A stretch of 64,000 bases of DNA from Arachis hypogaea (taxonomy: Eukaryota; Streptophyta; Magnoliopsida; Fabales; Fabaceae): NCBI RefSeq assembly GCF_003086295.3, contig NC_092039.1:69397649-69461648 (forward strand), read 5' to 3'. The notes beneath the pieces are model-generated. The model ran no database searches, was not told the origin of the DNA, and saw nothing but the letters and a program-made list of their open reading frames with translations. The position numbers were made by a program, and so were the translations under genes. Below are positions 20,041-31,703 of the stretch, in pieces; the stretch's first letter is position 1, and every line of letters begins with the position of its first letter.

Positions 20041-21561
20041 TGATGAGCGGATAATTTATACGCTTTTTGGCATTGTTTTTAGTATGTTTTTAGTATAATC
20101 TAGTTAGTTTTTAGTATATTTTTAGTAGTTTTTAGTTAAAATTCAATTTTCTGGACTTTACTATGAGTTTGTGTGTTTTTCTGTGATTTCAGGTATTTTC
20201 TGACTGAAATTGAGGGTCCTGAGCAAAAATCTGATTTAGAGATTGAGAAGGACTGCAGATGCTGTTGGATTCTGACCTCCCTGCACTCGAAGTGAACTTT
20301 CTGGAGCTACAGAAGCCCAATTGGCGCGCTCTCAACGGCATTGGAAAGTAGACATCCTGGGCTTTCCAGCAATGTATAATAGTCCATACTTTGCCCGAGA
20401 TTTGATGGCCCAAACCGGCGTGGCAAATCAGCCTCAGAATTTCCAGCGTTTAACGCTGGAACTGGCATAAAACTTGGAGTTAAACGCCCAAACTGGCATG
20501 AGAACTGGCGTTTAACTCCAGAAAACGTCTCTACACATAAAAGCTTCAATGCTCAGCCCAAGCACACACTAAGTGGACCCAGAAGTGGATTTTTACGTCA
20601 TTTACTCATTTCTATATACCCTAGGTTACTAGATTACTATTAATAGGATCTTTTGACATTGTTTCTGGACCTCATGACACTTTACACGTTTCTCATTGTA
20701 TCTTCTATAGCATGAGTCTCTAAACCCCATGGTTGGGGGTGAGGAGCTCTGCTGTGTCTTGATGGATTAATGCAATTACTACTGTTTTTCATTCAATCAT
20801 GCTTGCTTCCATTCTAAGATATTACTTGTTCTTAAACCGGATGAATGTGATGATCCGTGACAATCATCATCATTCTCAACTATGAACGTGTGCCTGACAA
20901 CCACCTCCGTTCTACCTTAGATTAAGTAGATATCTCTTGGATTCTTTAATCAGAATCTTCGTGGTATAAGCTAGAACTGATGGCGGCATTCAAGAGAATC
21001 CGGAAGGTCTAAACCTTGTCTGTGGTATTCTGAGTAGGATTCAATGATTGAATGACTGTGACGAGCTTCAAACTCCTGAAGGTGGGGCGTTAGTGACAGA
21101 CGCAAAAGAATCATTGGATTCTATTCCGGCCTGATTGAGAACCGACAGATGGATAGTCGTGCCGTGACAGGGTGCGTTGAACATTTCCACTGAGAGGATG
21201 GGAGGTAGCCATTGACAACGGTGAAACCCTACATACAGCTTGCCATGGAAGGAGCCTTGCGTGTTTGAAGAAGAAGACAGTAGGAAAGCAGAGATTCAGA
21301 AGATGTAGCATCTCCAAAACCTCAACCTATTCTCTATCACTGCAAAACAAGTACTTATTTCATGTTCTTTTACTTTTCACAATCAATCCTGATAATTTCT
21401 GATATCCTGACTAAGATTTACAAGATAACCATAGCTTGCTTCAAGCCGACAATCTCCGTGGGATCGACCCTTACTCACGTAAGGTATTACTTGGACGACC
21501 CAGTGCACTTGCTGGTTAGTTGTGCGGAATTGCAAAAGTGTGATTGCAATTTCGTGCACCA
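20041..21561 (+). repeat. 3' LTR of element A
   Basis: 1521 bp, nearly identical to 10104-11625. It ends TTTCGTGCACCA and is followed by TATAC, the partner of GATAC on the left flank. Confidence 0.92.
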
Positions 21562-22976
21562 TATACTTATGTAATTCACTGGTGGGAATTTCAGATAAGC
21601 GTATGAAGATGCTTCATCCCTCTTGAATCTCTGCTTTCCTACTGCCTTCATCCAATCCTTCATACTCCTTTCCATGGCAAGCTGTATGTTGGGTTTCACC
21701 GGCATCAATGGCTACCTCCCGTCCTCTCAGTGAAAAAGGTCCTCTACGGTTTCCCGCATGGCTAATCAGCTGTTGGTTCTCAATCATTTAGGAATAGGAT
21801 TTACTATCCTTTTGCGTCTGTCACAACGCCCTACAGTCGCGAGTTTGAAGCTCGTCACAGTCATCCCATCTCAGATCCTACTCAAAATACCACAGACAAG
21901 GTTTAGACTTTTCGGATCTTAGGAATGGCCGCCAATAATTCTAGCTTATACCACGAAGACTCTGATCTCATGGAATGGAAGGTTCGGTTGTTAGGCGAGG
22001 CAACCATGCGTCGTGGAATAGGAATCCAAGAGATACACGCTCAATCTTAAATAGAACAGAAGTGGTTGTCAGGCACGCGTTCATAGGTGAGAATGATGAT
22101 GAGTGTCACGGATCATCACATTCATCAGGTTGAAGTGCGAGTGAGTATCTTAGAACAAGAATAAGCTTGACTTGAATGGAAGAACAATAGTAATTGGATT
22201 AATACTCGAGGAACAGCAGAGCTCCACACCTTAATCTATAGCGTGTAGAAACTCCACCGTTGAAAATACATAAGAACAAGGTTCAGGCATGGCCGTGAGG
22301 CCAGCTCCCAAATTTTGATCAAGAGATCAAAAGATGATCAAAAGATGAAAATACAATATTAAAAGTCCTATTTATAACGAAACTAGCTACTAGGGTTTAC
22401 ATAAATAGGTAAATGATGCAGAAATTCACTTCCGGGCCCACTTGGTGTATGCTTGGGCTGAGCATTGAGCTTTACACATGTAGAGACTTCTCTTGGAGTT
22501 AAAAGCCAGCTTTGGTGCCACTTTGGGCGTTTAACTCCAACTCTTATGCCAGTTCTGTCGTTTTGACTTCAGAATAGGGCAAAGATGGGGCGTTTGAACG
22601 CCAGTTTGCATCATCAAAACTCAAGCAAAGTTTGGACTATTATATATTTCTGGAAAGCCCTGGATGTCTACTTTCAAACGCACTTGATCGCGCGCCATTT
22701 GGAGTTTTGTAGCTCCAGAAAATTTACTTCGAGTGCAGGGAGGTTAGAATCTAACAACATCAGCAGTCCTTTGTCCGCCTCCGAATCATATTTTTTCTCA
22801 GGTCCCTCAATTTCAGCCAGAAAATACCTGAAAAAAAAAAACACACAAACTCATAGTAGAGTCCAGAAATATAAATTTTGCATATAAACTAATAAAAACA
22901 TCCCAAAAAGTAGCTAGATCCTACTAAAAACTACCTAAAAACAATGCAAAAAAGCGTATAAATTATCTGCTCATCA
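21562..22976 (-). repeat. 5' LTR of element B, right piece (U3-R side)
   Basis: It continues the LTR cut at 10103. It contains a TATAAATAGG TATA box on the minus strand (22367-22376) and the U3 word cluster (about 22495-22610: AGTTAAAAGCC, GGGCGTTTAACTCC, GGCGTTTGAACGCC), and ends CTGCTCATCA. Confidence 0.85.
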
Positions 22977-23239
22977 ATGCACCATGTGGTAAATAGAAAA
23001 GCAAAGAAGAAAGAACAGAATTCTAAGAATTAAAATAAGGAAAAAATTAAAATAAAACTAACTAGGAAACACCAAACTTAATTTCAGAAATTAAGAAAAA
23101 TATTGGTGCTATTTATTTATTTAAATTTTTTTCGAAATTTTTTTATTTTTATTTTTTTTCAAAAATATTAAAAATATATTTTAATAAAAAAATGCCTAAT
23201 CTAAAAAACCACAGAACCAGTAGTTGTCAATCATAGTCA
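22977..23239 (-). other. Leader of element G
   Basis: This is the short remaining leader between G's primer site and the point where B inserted. It is AT-rich and contains a CACCAAACTTA word (23079). No ORF. G's ORF begins about 40 bp beyond the B insertion, at 2467. Confidence 0.65.
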
Positions 23240-23258
23240 ATCCCCGGCAACGGCGCTA
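23240..23258 (-). other. Primer binding site, tRNA-Asp (G)
   Basis: ATCCCCGGCAACGGCGCTA is the reverse of the tRNA-Asp(GUC) site with one change, 6 bp from the LTR end at 23265. Confidence 0.8.
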
Positions 23259-24110
23259 AAAACTTGGTGCGGTGATTTAACACCACAAACTAACCGGTAA
23301 GTGCACCGGGTCATATATACCAAGTAATACCTCAGGTGAGTGAGGGTCGATCCCATGAGAATTGATGGATCAAGCAACAATGATTGAGTGATTGGCTTAG
23401 TTAGGCAAGCAGAAAATAGTTTTGAGATGTTCAAAAGGTTTAAGTTGAAAATATTAGAAGGCAGGCATGCAAGTAAATAAATTGAAAATAAAATATTGGA
23501 GAAACAGTTAAGGCTTCAGAGTTATCTATTTTCCCGGAGTAATTTTTCTTACTAACTATTTTAATCATGTAGGATTTAATTTATGGCCAACTATATGTGA
23601 CTAGACCCTAATTCCTTAGACCTTTCTAGTCTCCTCTAAAATTCATTAACTGCCAATTCCTTGGTCAGTTAATTCCAATTAGAAGCTGCATGATCAAATT
23701 CCAGTTTATATGCCACAAAAACTCTAATTACCCAAAAATAAAAGGATTATATGTCATGTATCCCGTTAAATCCAGATAATTAAAATTTAGGAGAATATGT
23801 TTTCAAGCTGTTGTTCAAGTAAAGAGCTTTTCCAAGTTTTACAAGAACTCAAATAGAAAGAGGGTCATACTTCCGTTCTACCCAAATTCATAAAATAAAG
23901 AGCTAAAAAATTCTTAAATTATAAATCCGTACATGAATTAAAATAGAAAAAGTAATAAAATCAATCCATACAAATAGACAGAGCTCCTAACCTTAACAAT
24001 GGAGGTTTAGTTGCTCATGGTTCAGAGAAGAAAATAAGGATTCTGGTAAAATGTACAGAGTTCCAATCTGATGGCATCTAAAATCGTCTCCCATTCCCTA
24101 ATGGAATCCC

Positions 24111-24120
24111 CTTTTTATAC
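24111..24120 (-). promoter_or_regulatory. TATA box of the G LTR
   Basis: In sense GTATAAAAAG, a strong plant-like TATA box about 250 bp downstream of the word cluster. Confidence 0.6.
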
Positions 24121-24362
24121 CTAATCCTAATAAATTTTAAATCTAAAATTAAAATCATATCTTTTCCTATTTTAAAAATCAAATTTGAATTTAAATCAAA
24201 ATTAATTATAGCAATCAGCAAGTCTTCAATTGATGGATGGGGACCACTTGATTCCTTCACTCTGCAGCCTCTGATCTGTACTTTCTGGGCTGAAAATTGG
24301 GTCAAAAACAACCCAAAAATCACCCCCAGCATTTTTCTGCGTTTTCCGCATGTGGTGCATGT

Positions 24363-24512
24363 CACGCGTACGCGTCAGTCACGTGTTCACGTCGATGGTC
24401 TTTTTTGCAAGTCACGCGAACGCGTCAGTCACGCGCACGCGTCGCTGTGCAATTCTTCAAATCACACGTACGTGTCAGTCACGCGCACGCGACAGTCACG
24501 CGTACGCGTCGC
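24363..24512. repeat. ACGCGTACGCGT word cluster in the U3 of G
   Basis: Seven to eight CpG-dense words (CACGCGTACGCGTCAGTCACG, ACGCGAACGCGTC, ACGCGCACGCGTC, ACACGTACGTGTC and others) lie in 150 bp. The same word type is in G's coding-to-3' spacer (841-1100). Confidence 0.85.
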
Positions 24513-24709
24513 TCCTCGCTGCCATCTTCTTTGATTCTTTTGCTGCAGAAACTCTATCAAATCCAGCTGAATGCTACCTATAATAAACAAAATTGCACAA
24601 GACTCCAAGTAGCATCCATATTGGCTAAAAGATAATTAATTATTTTATTAAACTTAACAAATTAGATGCAAATTCACTAGGAAAAGATAGGAAAGAAGCT
24701 CAAGCATCA

Positions 24710-25037
24710 AATATATCAGTCAACCAAGTAGTACCTATATGCAAACAACTACTACTAGTCATGCAAGTTATTCTTTGTAATAAAACAAAAAATAAAATAT
24801 TGGTGTTGAAAGAGAGAGAGAGAGATGTTACCTCTGGAAGTCATTCTGACTAACCCGCACTTAAGGGTTGGCACAATCCTCCATGCCATCTTTGATGAAA
24901 AGACTGGTGTTGGGAGCATCACTTCCACCATCCGGCTCATCATGGCTCTCCATGCTACGAGGTGAAGTAGAGTCTGGGGTGTCTGTCTCTTCTCGAGGGT
25001 GGTGAGTGCCAACAATCAGCTCCTTCAGGTAGTGATA
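24710..25037 (-). other. 3' noncoding stretch next to F ORF2
   Basis: It holds a short GA microsatellite (24807-24822) and AT-rich sequence. A 24755-25015 open frame has no recognisable content, and I do not call it a gene. Confidence 0.4.
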
Positions 25038-26086
25038 TTAGCGCTTGTTACGGCGCTCCACTCGCTTAGCCTGCCGGTCTTGCCAGTCCAACCTCTCAAG
25101 AATCTGAAGGAGCAGTTGATTGGTTGAAGGTATCTGTGGTGTGGATGTTGGTAGAGTGGAAGGAGAAGGAACGTTGGGTGCCGGGCCGTCTGTCCAGCTT
25201 GCAGTAGGTGTTGGAGGCCTGATGTACTTCCCATTCGGGACATACTGATCATCTCTAAGAATCATGGCTTTTGTGTCTAATGCCTGATAGGGAACTCCCA
25301 CTGTAGAGACCAAATCTGTAACTAATGCGGGGAAGGGTAGGTTGCCCGCTATGTGGACGTGCTCCAAAGCATGACGGATGATGCGAGGCAAGTTCAGTGG
25401 TTGCTCTGTTAAATTGCACCATAGTAGGACTGCCATGTCCGTAGTGAAGGTTGACTCATGGGTACTCGAATGGACATAATGAGACACAATCTGAGCATAC
25501 ACACGGTAAGTGCAGAGGCGGAGATGCCCTTGGGTTTAGCCCGGTGTTGTCCATAGATCCAGGTGCTACCAGGTAGGGCGATGATGCCAAGGACACTTTT
25601 CCAGTCAAAGGTGTATGCCTGGCGTTCTAGCTGGGCTGCTTGATAAGCATCCGATCCCTCTGGGCTAGGTGGAAGGTCCAGCACTCTCTGTATGGCACCT
25701 TTGGAGACAGTGACTTGTTTTTGGCGAACATAGATAGACTGCAAGGTAGGCGAGTGAAAGTTTGAGTAGAATTCAATTACCCAAGATAAATTGGCCTCTC
25801 GCGGCTGCCTTCTTGAGAATCCCCACTGTCTCCTTTCGATGCGGGGCTCCAAAAAGTCAACAAAATATGTTGGAAGGATGAGGAGATGTTCATTATTGTA
25901 GTTCCTTTCTGCCAGAAGGGGGAACGTCCGCTCACAGTAACGGTTGGTGAACCGTGTGGAATCCCATGTAGGAAATGCTTTTTCCGCTTCATCCACTCGG
26001 ATGATCCTCTTCACCCTCTTAGTAGGAGGCTTGACTATTGTGGAGGGTTGTTCCTTAGCCGGTGCTCTTTTAGTTCCTTTCCTCAT
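25038..26086 (-). pseudogene. ORF2 of element F (frameshifted)
   Basis: Two overlapping frames make one broken gene: 26086-25409 (MRKGTKRAPAKEQPSTIVKP..., basic N-terminus, IEFYSNFHSP, LPGSTWIYGQ) and 25502-25038 (RIIRHALEHVHIAGNLPFPA, then a Pro/Ser/Thr linker and LLLQILERLDWQDRQAKRVE). EFYSN and the LPG(S/T)xW motif recur in A's ORF2 at corresponding positions. Both are therefore likely to be the same accessory protein family, with basic N-terminus, central domain and charged C-terminal helix. Function unknown. Confidence 0.7.
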
Positions 26087-26941
26087 TGGTATCTTGTTGG
26101 AGGCTTTCTCTTTTCCCTTTTTGGTGGCAATCCTGGAAAAGGAAGAAAGAAAAGGGATATAAAATTTAAATAGCTAAAACCAGGAGGAGGAAAGTCCAAG
26201 TGATAATCAACGCCAAAGGAGAAGATAGTGTCTTAAATTCATGGTCGCGACAATATGCAAGTAAGACCCAAAGTACCATCATGAAGGCATATCATAACAA
26301 TTAGATGCAAGAGGATTAAAAGCATGCAAGTAACAATCATGAGAAGCATAGCTCAAGCATCAATAGTAGAAATAATTACAACATATACAAAATAGTGAGC
26401 ACTTTTATGTTGAGAATTAATGACTAATATACTCAATACACAATGGATTGCAAGGCTTTGTGAAAAAAGAGGCATTAAAGTATGAGAATAAAATAGGAGA
26501 AAGCATAAAATGCCATGAGAGCTTTTTCACAAACACTTGGTATGCAATTTAAAAGTTGAAAAAGAAAGTAATAAATCCAAGCATGTATGAGACCTAGAAC
26601 AAAATGTCAATTGTCAAATCAATCCTCAAAATATCCACAAGAATATATATGGCAAAAGAATTACCTAAATAAATCTCTAACACCAACAAAATCATGCAAA
26701 AATAGGGAGGAGAAGAGAGAAAGAAAAAGAAGCTTACGAAGAAGAAGAAGAAAATAGGTAGGTAATTGGGAGTAGGAGTGAGAGAAGAGTAGTTAGAATG
26801 GAGTAAGAAGAAATTAAGAAAGAGAGAAGAAGAAGAAGAATGAGGATGAGAGGGAAGAGAAGAGGAAGAAAGAATTAGGATTTGAAAAGAAAAGAAATTT
26901 GAAAGAGAACGGAACAGGGTAGCGCGCTGATAAAGTGACGC
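26087..26941 (-). other. Spacer between integrase and ORF2 of F
   Basis: It is A/G-rich on the plus strand (GAAGAAGAAG tracts at 26700-26880) and AT-rich elsewhere. The apparent extension of the integrase frame to 26594 is low-complexity Ser/Phe/Leu translation of this tract, not protein. No word array is recognisable. Confidence 0.5.
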
Positions 26942-27906
26942 GACGGGAAGGTGACATGCCTTTCCGTAGACGAGGCAGAATGGACTCATTCCGATGGGTG
27001 TCTTGTATGCAGTCCTATAAGCCCAAAGTGCATCTAGTAGTTGAGCACTCCAGTCCTTCCTGTGAGGCTTCACAATCTTCTCTAATATGCGCTTGATCTT
27101 TCTATTTGACACCTCAGCTTGCCCATTGGTCTGAAGGTGGTAGGCTGTCACCACCTTCTGGATGATACCTTGTTTCTTCAACAGTCTTGTCATTCTTCTG
27201 TTACAAAAGTGAGTGCCTTGATCACTCACGATTGCTCGTGGTGGTCCAAAGTGACAAATTATATTATTCCTAACAAAAGAAACAACAATGTTAGCATCAT
27301 CAGTACGGGTAGGAATTGCTTCCACCCATTTTGAAACATAATCGACAGCTAACAATATGTATAAGAAACCATTAGAATTTGGAAATGGACCCATGAAGTC
27401 AATACCCCAAACATAAAAAATCTCACAGAATAACATAAGTTGTTGGGGTATCTCATCCCTCTTGGATATATTCCCAAACCTTTGCATTGGGAGCAAGAGT
27501 CGCAATATATGCTAGTATCCTTAAAAAGTATGGGCCACCAAAATCCACAGTCTAAAATTTTTCTAGCAGTTCTTTGAGGTCTAAAATGTCCACCATTCTC
27601 AGAAGAGTGGCAGGCCTCTAAAATTGACTGGAATTCTGATTGTGGTACACACCTTCTAATTATTTGGTCAGCACCACATCTCCATAAATATGGGTCATCC
27701 CATATATAATATTTGGACTCGCTTTTCAGCTTGTCCCTTTGATGCCTAGTAAAATTAGGAGGAAAGGTACGACTAACCAAATAATTAGCTACAGGTGCAT
27801 ACCAAGGAGCTTGGATCAAGGCAACCTTCAGCTTATCAAATGCCTCCATGCAATCTTCACTCCACTCAAACTCCACATCCTTCTGTAGCAACCGGGATAA
27901 AGGCAA
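26942..27906 (-). pseudogene. Integrase remnant of element F
   Basis: Two frames are present. 27906-27349 starts with LSRLLQKDVEFEWSEDCMEA (end of the reverse transcriptase-connection region), runs into QAPWYAPVANYLVS where RNase H should be, then the zinc-binding region ([20 protein letters not shown]). 27505-26942 has the integrase core: [14 protein letters not shown] and [13 protein letters not shown], giving a DD35E triad. It ends at YGKACHLPV (26942), where it runs into unrelated sequence. Dead by deletion and frameshift. Confidence 0.82.
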
Positions 27907-27935
27907 TACTACCTTACTAAAGTCTTTGATAAATC

Positions 27936-28673
27936 CTAGTAGAAACCTGCATGACCAAGAAACGAGCGGACTTCCCTCACAGAGGAAGGATAAGGTAAAC
28001 CAGAAATAATATCTACCTTTGCTGGATCTACAAATATACCAGTATTAGAAACAACATGGCCTAGAACAATACCTTGTTTTACCATAAAATGACACTTTTC
28101 AAAATTAAGTACAAGGTTTGAACTAGTACACCGTTCTAATACTCTAGCTAAACTATCCAAGCAAAGGTCAAATGAATCACCATAGACACTAAATTCATCC
28201 ATAGAAACTTCCATATAATTCTCAAGAAAATCTAAGAAAATACTCATCATGCATCTTTGAAACGTAGCCGCTGCATTACACAAGCCAAAAGGCATCCGCT
28301 TATATGCGTACGTTCCAAAGGGACATGTAAAAGTAGTTTTGTCCTAATTTTTAGGAGCTATATGAATTTGAAAATATCCTGTATAACTATCTAGAAAATA
28401 ATAGTGCGATTTACCTGACAAGCGATGAAGCATTTGATCGATGAAAGGCAGCGGGTAGTGATCTTCGCAAGTGGCCAGGTTCAAACGTCTGTAGTCAATA
28501 CACACCCTCCAAGAATTTTGCACTCTAGTGGCCATGAGTTCTCCATGCTCATTCTTTACCGTGGTAACGCCAGACTTCTTCAGGACTACCTGTACCGGGC
28601 TAACCCATTCACTATCTGAGATTGGATAAATGATGTCAGCTTCTAGCAGTTTGGTTACTTCTTTCTTTACCAC
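27936..28673 (-). pseudogene. Reverse transcriptase remnant of element F
   Basis: 28673-28344 gives the fingers and palm start ([40 protein letters not shown]). 28295-27936 gives [17 protein letters not shown] and the catalytic block. The catalytic pair reads SMDEFSVYG, while A has FMDDFSVYG, so the second catalytic Asp is Glu. A frame break separates the two halves. Confidence 0.85.
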
Positions 28674-28898
28674 TTCTAAAATGGTGGGGTTCAGCTGCCT
28701 TTAAGGGTGACGGACAGGCCTTGCTCCCTCCTCTAGAAATATCTAGTGCTCGCAGGCCTGAAGGCTGATGTCTACTATATCCGCTAAACTCCACCCAATT
28801 GCTTTCTTGTGTCTTCTCAGCATAATAAGCTGCTGCTCCTCTTATTGGAAAGTGAGTTTTTTTGCAATAATAACTGGGAGCTTCTGATTATCCTCAAG

Positions 28899-29543
28899 TT
28901 AGGCATACTTGAGGTGGGGTGGAAGAGGCTTCAACTCCATTTTCAGCTCATGGCTGGGCACTTGATCATCTGGAACCACTACAGGTGGCAAGGTGTCTTC
29001 AGTATACTCAGAGGGCTTCCCCACACTTGCACCTTGCTCGATGGTTATTTTATCTGCTATCTCTTGGTGAACATCAGCTACAATCTCATTAATAATATTG
29101 CACTGGAAGATGGTGTGATCTTCCAGTGGGTACTTCATGGCTTCATCAAGGTTGAAGCTTACTGCTTTGCCATCTATCTCAAAAGAATACGTTCCTGAGA
29201 AGGCATCCAACTTGAACTTTGAAGTCTTCAGAAATGGCCTTCCAAGCAAGATGGACGAAGGTCTTCCGGAGTCACTAGGGGGCATCTCTAGAATGTAGAA
29301 GTCGATAGGAATCGTTAGCCCCTTGATGCTTACCAGAACGTTATCCGCAATGCCAACCACTGAAATTATGCTCTTATCTACCAAAACAAAACGTGTTGTC
29401 GACCTTTTCAAGGGTGGGAGCCTCAAGGCATCATATGCAGATAATGGCATAATACTCACACATGCACCTAAATCACACATGCAGTCAATAAATTGTACAC
29501 CCCCATTATACAAGTAACCATGCATTGACCCGGATCTCCACAT
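28899..29543 (-). pseudogene. Protease region of element F
   Basis: Contains CDLGACVSIMPLSAYDALRL, the aspartic-protease active-site loop (D-L-G-A form common in this lineage), then IPIDFYILEM and ILLGRPFLKTS. It is followed by the linker to reverse transcriptase with LELKPLPPHLKYA-like text also seen in A. The frame is open but not joined to its neighbours. Confidence 0.8.
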
Positions 29544-30664
29544 TTTTTTAGTATAGCACCCATTAGAGCAGAAATAGAGCTACCTAAAGGGATAGTTTCT
29601 AAATCATTAATTTTATCCTTATGCATGCACAAATCTTTTAGAAACTTAGCATATTTAGGTACTTGTTGAATAGCATAAAAAAGGGAAATAATTACTTCAA
29701 GCTTTTTGAAGATATCTACCATTTTGGGGTCTAGCTCCACTTGCTTCTTAGTCCTCCTAGCAAGGTGTGGAAAAGGGATGGGGATGGCGTCTTGCACAGC
29801 ATCATCTTCCTTAGGCACTCCATTCTTCGGTTGAGCAACTCCTTCTCCACCTGCATCTTGTGCCTCATTCTCTTCGTCAACCTCTTCTACCTCAACAACA
29901 TCCTCAACTTGGACATCTGCTCTTGAGCTCGGCTCCTCTGGACTTCTCTCTTGTAATGTAGTTTCGGACCTCAAAGTGATGGCGTTGATTCCACCCTTGG
30001 AGTTGGGTAAAGGTTGAGAGGAAAGTGCACTAGAGCTTGAAGGTTGGTTGTTGGGGGTAGATGGTGGTTTCATTCGAGATATAAGAGCTTGTAGAGTAGA
30101 GGTAAAGTCAGTAAGGCTAGATGTAAGTGAATTTTGAAGCTCTTTTTGTCCTTGAAGGATGGAACGGAGTGTTTCATCTTGGTTAGAGGAAGGGGAAGGG
30201 TAGGTGATTTGAGGGACTTATTACTGGTTGAATTGAGGTGCTTGGGCTTGCCTTTGGTGAGGTGCTCTGTATGGAGGATTCTGCTGATTCCGGTTCTAAT
30301 GATAGTTGTTGTTGTTATTCCATCTTTGATTTCCACCATTGTCTCTACCTCCTTGGCTGTAATTGTCCCTCCATCTTTGGTTGGAATTGTTTCTCCAACC
30401 TTGGTTGTAGTTGTCCTGCCAACCTTAATTATAGTTACCTTTTTGGCTAAAATTACCGCCTTGCTGATAGTATCCTTGATTCGGACGGTCGTAGAAATTA
30501 TAGGTAGCCGCCAAGGTGTTGTCTTCTTGTTGGAGTTGAAGACATTCATCAGTGTAGTGAGCATAGCAAGTGTATATTCCACACACTCTTTGGGGGACTA
30601 TCTATTGACACTGCTGCTGTGGTGGAGGTGGGGGTTGTTGTTGATTCAGTTAGAGATGCTTTAG
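29468..30664 (-). pseudogene. gag C-terminal part of element F
   Basis: Truncated at 30664. Reading inward: Gln/Pro-rich sequence, a degenerate zinc knuckle (CGIYTCYAHYTDEC, one expected Cys displaced), repeats of the type GWRDNYNQRW (Gly/Asn/Trp-rich RNA-binding-like), then KGGINAITLRSE and an acidic linker (EVEEVDEENEA). Several stops (for example after GNYN and NNNYH). The gag core upstream is lost. Confidence 0.75.
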
Positions 30665-31388
30665 TATCTCCTTCCTGCCTTCGTCGGCGACGGCGATGCA
30701 GGCTTCATGACGGAACGTCAAACTCGTAGCAGCCACTGCTTCCTAGCGCTTGCTTTCTCTCTTTCCTTAATGGCAATGGTAGACATCTCGATGGCTACTA
30801 CTCCACGGGCGACGACTGTGCATGACACGACGACGACAGCTCATGATAGAACGACAGCGACGGTGCAGCAGGACGTGATGAACGGGGGCAGGGGTAGCCT
30901 CCCTGGCTGGCGCGCTCTCCTCCCTCTCCTTCCCTAGTCCGCGTGTGTGAGAGGTGGTTTTGGATGGGTGTGGCGACTATGTTTATATATTAGGGTTAGG
31001 AGGGTGTGCTTTGGGGATTTAGGGTTTGGTTTACGGTAAAATTAGGTATAAGGGTAATTTGGTAGTTTTAATAAAATTTGGGGTAATAGAGTACTTGAAA
31101 ACCAATATTATTTAAGCATAAATTAAAAAATTATTTTCAAAGAAATACTCTAATTCAAGAATTAGAGATAATCAAATCAACTTCCTTTAAAATCACAAAT
31201 AAAGTTCAAAATTTAAATATTCGAATTAAAGCATATAAAATTCTCATTATTTTTCAATCACTAAATCTTTAAACCACTAATAAGAAAATACTCAATTAAT
31301 ATAAAAATCTCTAAAAATAACATCTTGACTACATAAAATAAATCATAAATAATTTACTATTTAATTTCAAAAGAATTGGGGTTTTACA
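30665..31388 (-). repeat. LTR fragment H (chromovirus-like, minus strand)
   Basis: On the minus strand it starts TGTAAAACCCCAATTC (31388) and runs through an AT-rich U3 to a TATATAAAC TATA box (about 30989-30981), then a CT-rich and GC-rich transcribed part. It ends abruptly at 30664 against F gag. It is inserted in the gag of element E. The rest of the LTR and its element are missing. The short plus-strand frame at 30707-30937 is not a gene. Confidence 0.6.
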
Positions 31389-31703
31389 GACCTCTTAATG
31401 CCTGAACCAATTATCAGCTTCAGTCACAATGATTGTCTCTTTAAACTTTGGTAGATTCACTTTCAGAAAAGCAGCTAATGTCATAGGTCTATCGTTGTGT
31501 AGCGCATTGGTATTGTTGTTACCACCATTCTCACTGTTTTTATCTCTTAAACGGTCAACTGCCTTGATACTCGCAGCCGCCGTTTCATGCACAGCCTTAG
31601 CCATGGTGTTTATTGTATCGATAAAGGCTTCCTTAGTTCACTCATTCCTTACCAGGGTGTTACGAGGAGTTCTTCCCCGAGTGTTCTGTCCTCGTGAACT
31701 CAT
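31389..31703 (-). pseudogene. gag N-terminus of element E
   Basis: ATG 31703 (MSSRGQNTRGRTPRNTLVRN), a TGA about 20 codons in, then MAKAVHETAAASIKAVDRLR and MTLAAFLKVNLPKFKETIIV with EADNWFRH, the start of a Ty3/gypsy gag core (F-L-K-x-x-P-P/L-K-F ... A-D-x-W). It is cut by LTR piece H at 31388. The text is chromovirus (Tekay/Del)-like, unlike A to D. Confidence 0.75.

Larger units (their letters stand above)
10104..21561 (+). mobile_element. Element A: near-complete autonomous Ty3/gypsy retrotransposon (FIDEL-like)
   Basis: An 11.5-kb element with LTRs at 10104-11625 and 20041-21561, a perfect tRNA-Asp primer site, a 1.5-thousand-codon gag-pol, an extra downstream ORF2, and a hairpin/polypurine word before the 3' LTR. 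The flanks are GATAC (10099-10103) and TATAC (21562-21566), a 5-bp target duplication with one change. Removing A restores the LTR of element B (...GAGATAC|TTATGTAATTC...), which is seen uninterrupted at 2780. I counted roughly 18 LTR differences, about 1.2 percent, so the insertion is young. It is opposite in strand to B. tRNA-Asp priming and domain order suit the Athila/Tat side of Ty3/gypsy. A deletion in integrase and a stop in ORF2 make this copy defective. Confidence 0.9.
2509..22976 (-). mobile_element. Element B: non-autonomous gag-protease LTR retrotransposon (interrupted by A)
   Basis: The outer ends are TGGTGCGCGAAATTG... (2509) and ...CTGCTCATCA (22976), the reverse of the TGATGAGC...CACCA ends of element A. 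Sense order is 5' LTR (22976 to 9829, split by element A), tRNA-Asp primer site, AT-rich leader, gag-protease (8437-6128), conserved block, word array, ORF2 remnant, hairpin/polypurine word and 3' LTR (3882-2509). Reverse transcriptase, RNase H and integrase are absent. The flanks ACACA / ATGCA give only a 3 of 5 match, so the target duplication is uncertain. The element sits in the leader of element G. Stop codons in gag-pro and a large deletion in one LTR mark it as older than A and C. Confidence 0.85.
23265..24709 (-). repeat. 5' LTR of element G
   Basis: It runs from TGGTGCGGTGATTTAACACC to CTCAAGCATCA (TG/CA ends on the minus strand), about 1445 bp. In sense order it has an ACGCGT-word cluster (24512-24363) and a GTATAAAAAG TATA box (24120-24111). 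Near the primer site is the conserved U5 block (about 23365-23297). The sequence is otherwise unlike the A-D LTRs. The outer end is inferred from the CATCA terminus and could be a few bases off. Confidence 0.7.
24710..30664 (-). mobile_element. Element F: decayed gag-pol Ty3/gypsy retrotransposon, no LTRs left
   Basis: In sense order from the right: gag with a degenerate zinc knuckle, protease, reverse transcriptase, a deletion that removes RNase H, integrase, then a separate ORF2. Each part has stops or frame breaks. The right end (30664) is cut off inside gag against LTR piece H; the left end abuts the LTR of G. Protein text differs clearly from A, so it is a different family of the same broad Athila-like group. 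Confidence 0.8.

Noticed and set aside
24297..24635. Overlapping plus-strand ORFs with Arg/His/Ser-rich repeats
   Set aside because: They are translations of the ACGCGT word cluster in the LTR of G.
26594..26941. C-terminal extension of the F integrase frame
   Set aside because: Low-complexity Ser/Leu/Phe text from a GA-rich tract; true integrase similarity stops at YGKACHLPV.
30134..30664. Plus-strand ORF of 176 codons with hydrophobic Val/Ile-rich text
   Set aside because: It is the antisense of the Gly/Asn/Gln-rich gag of F.
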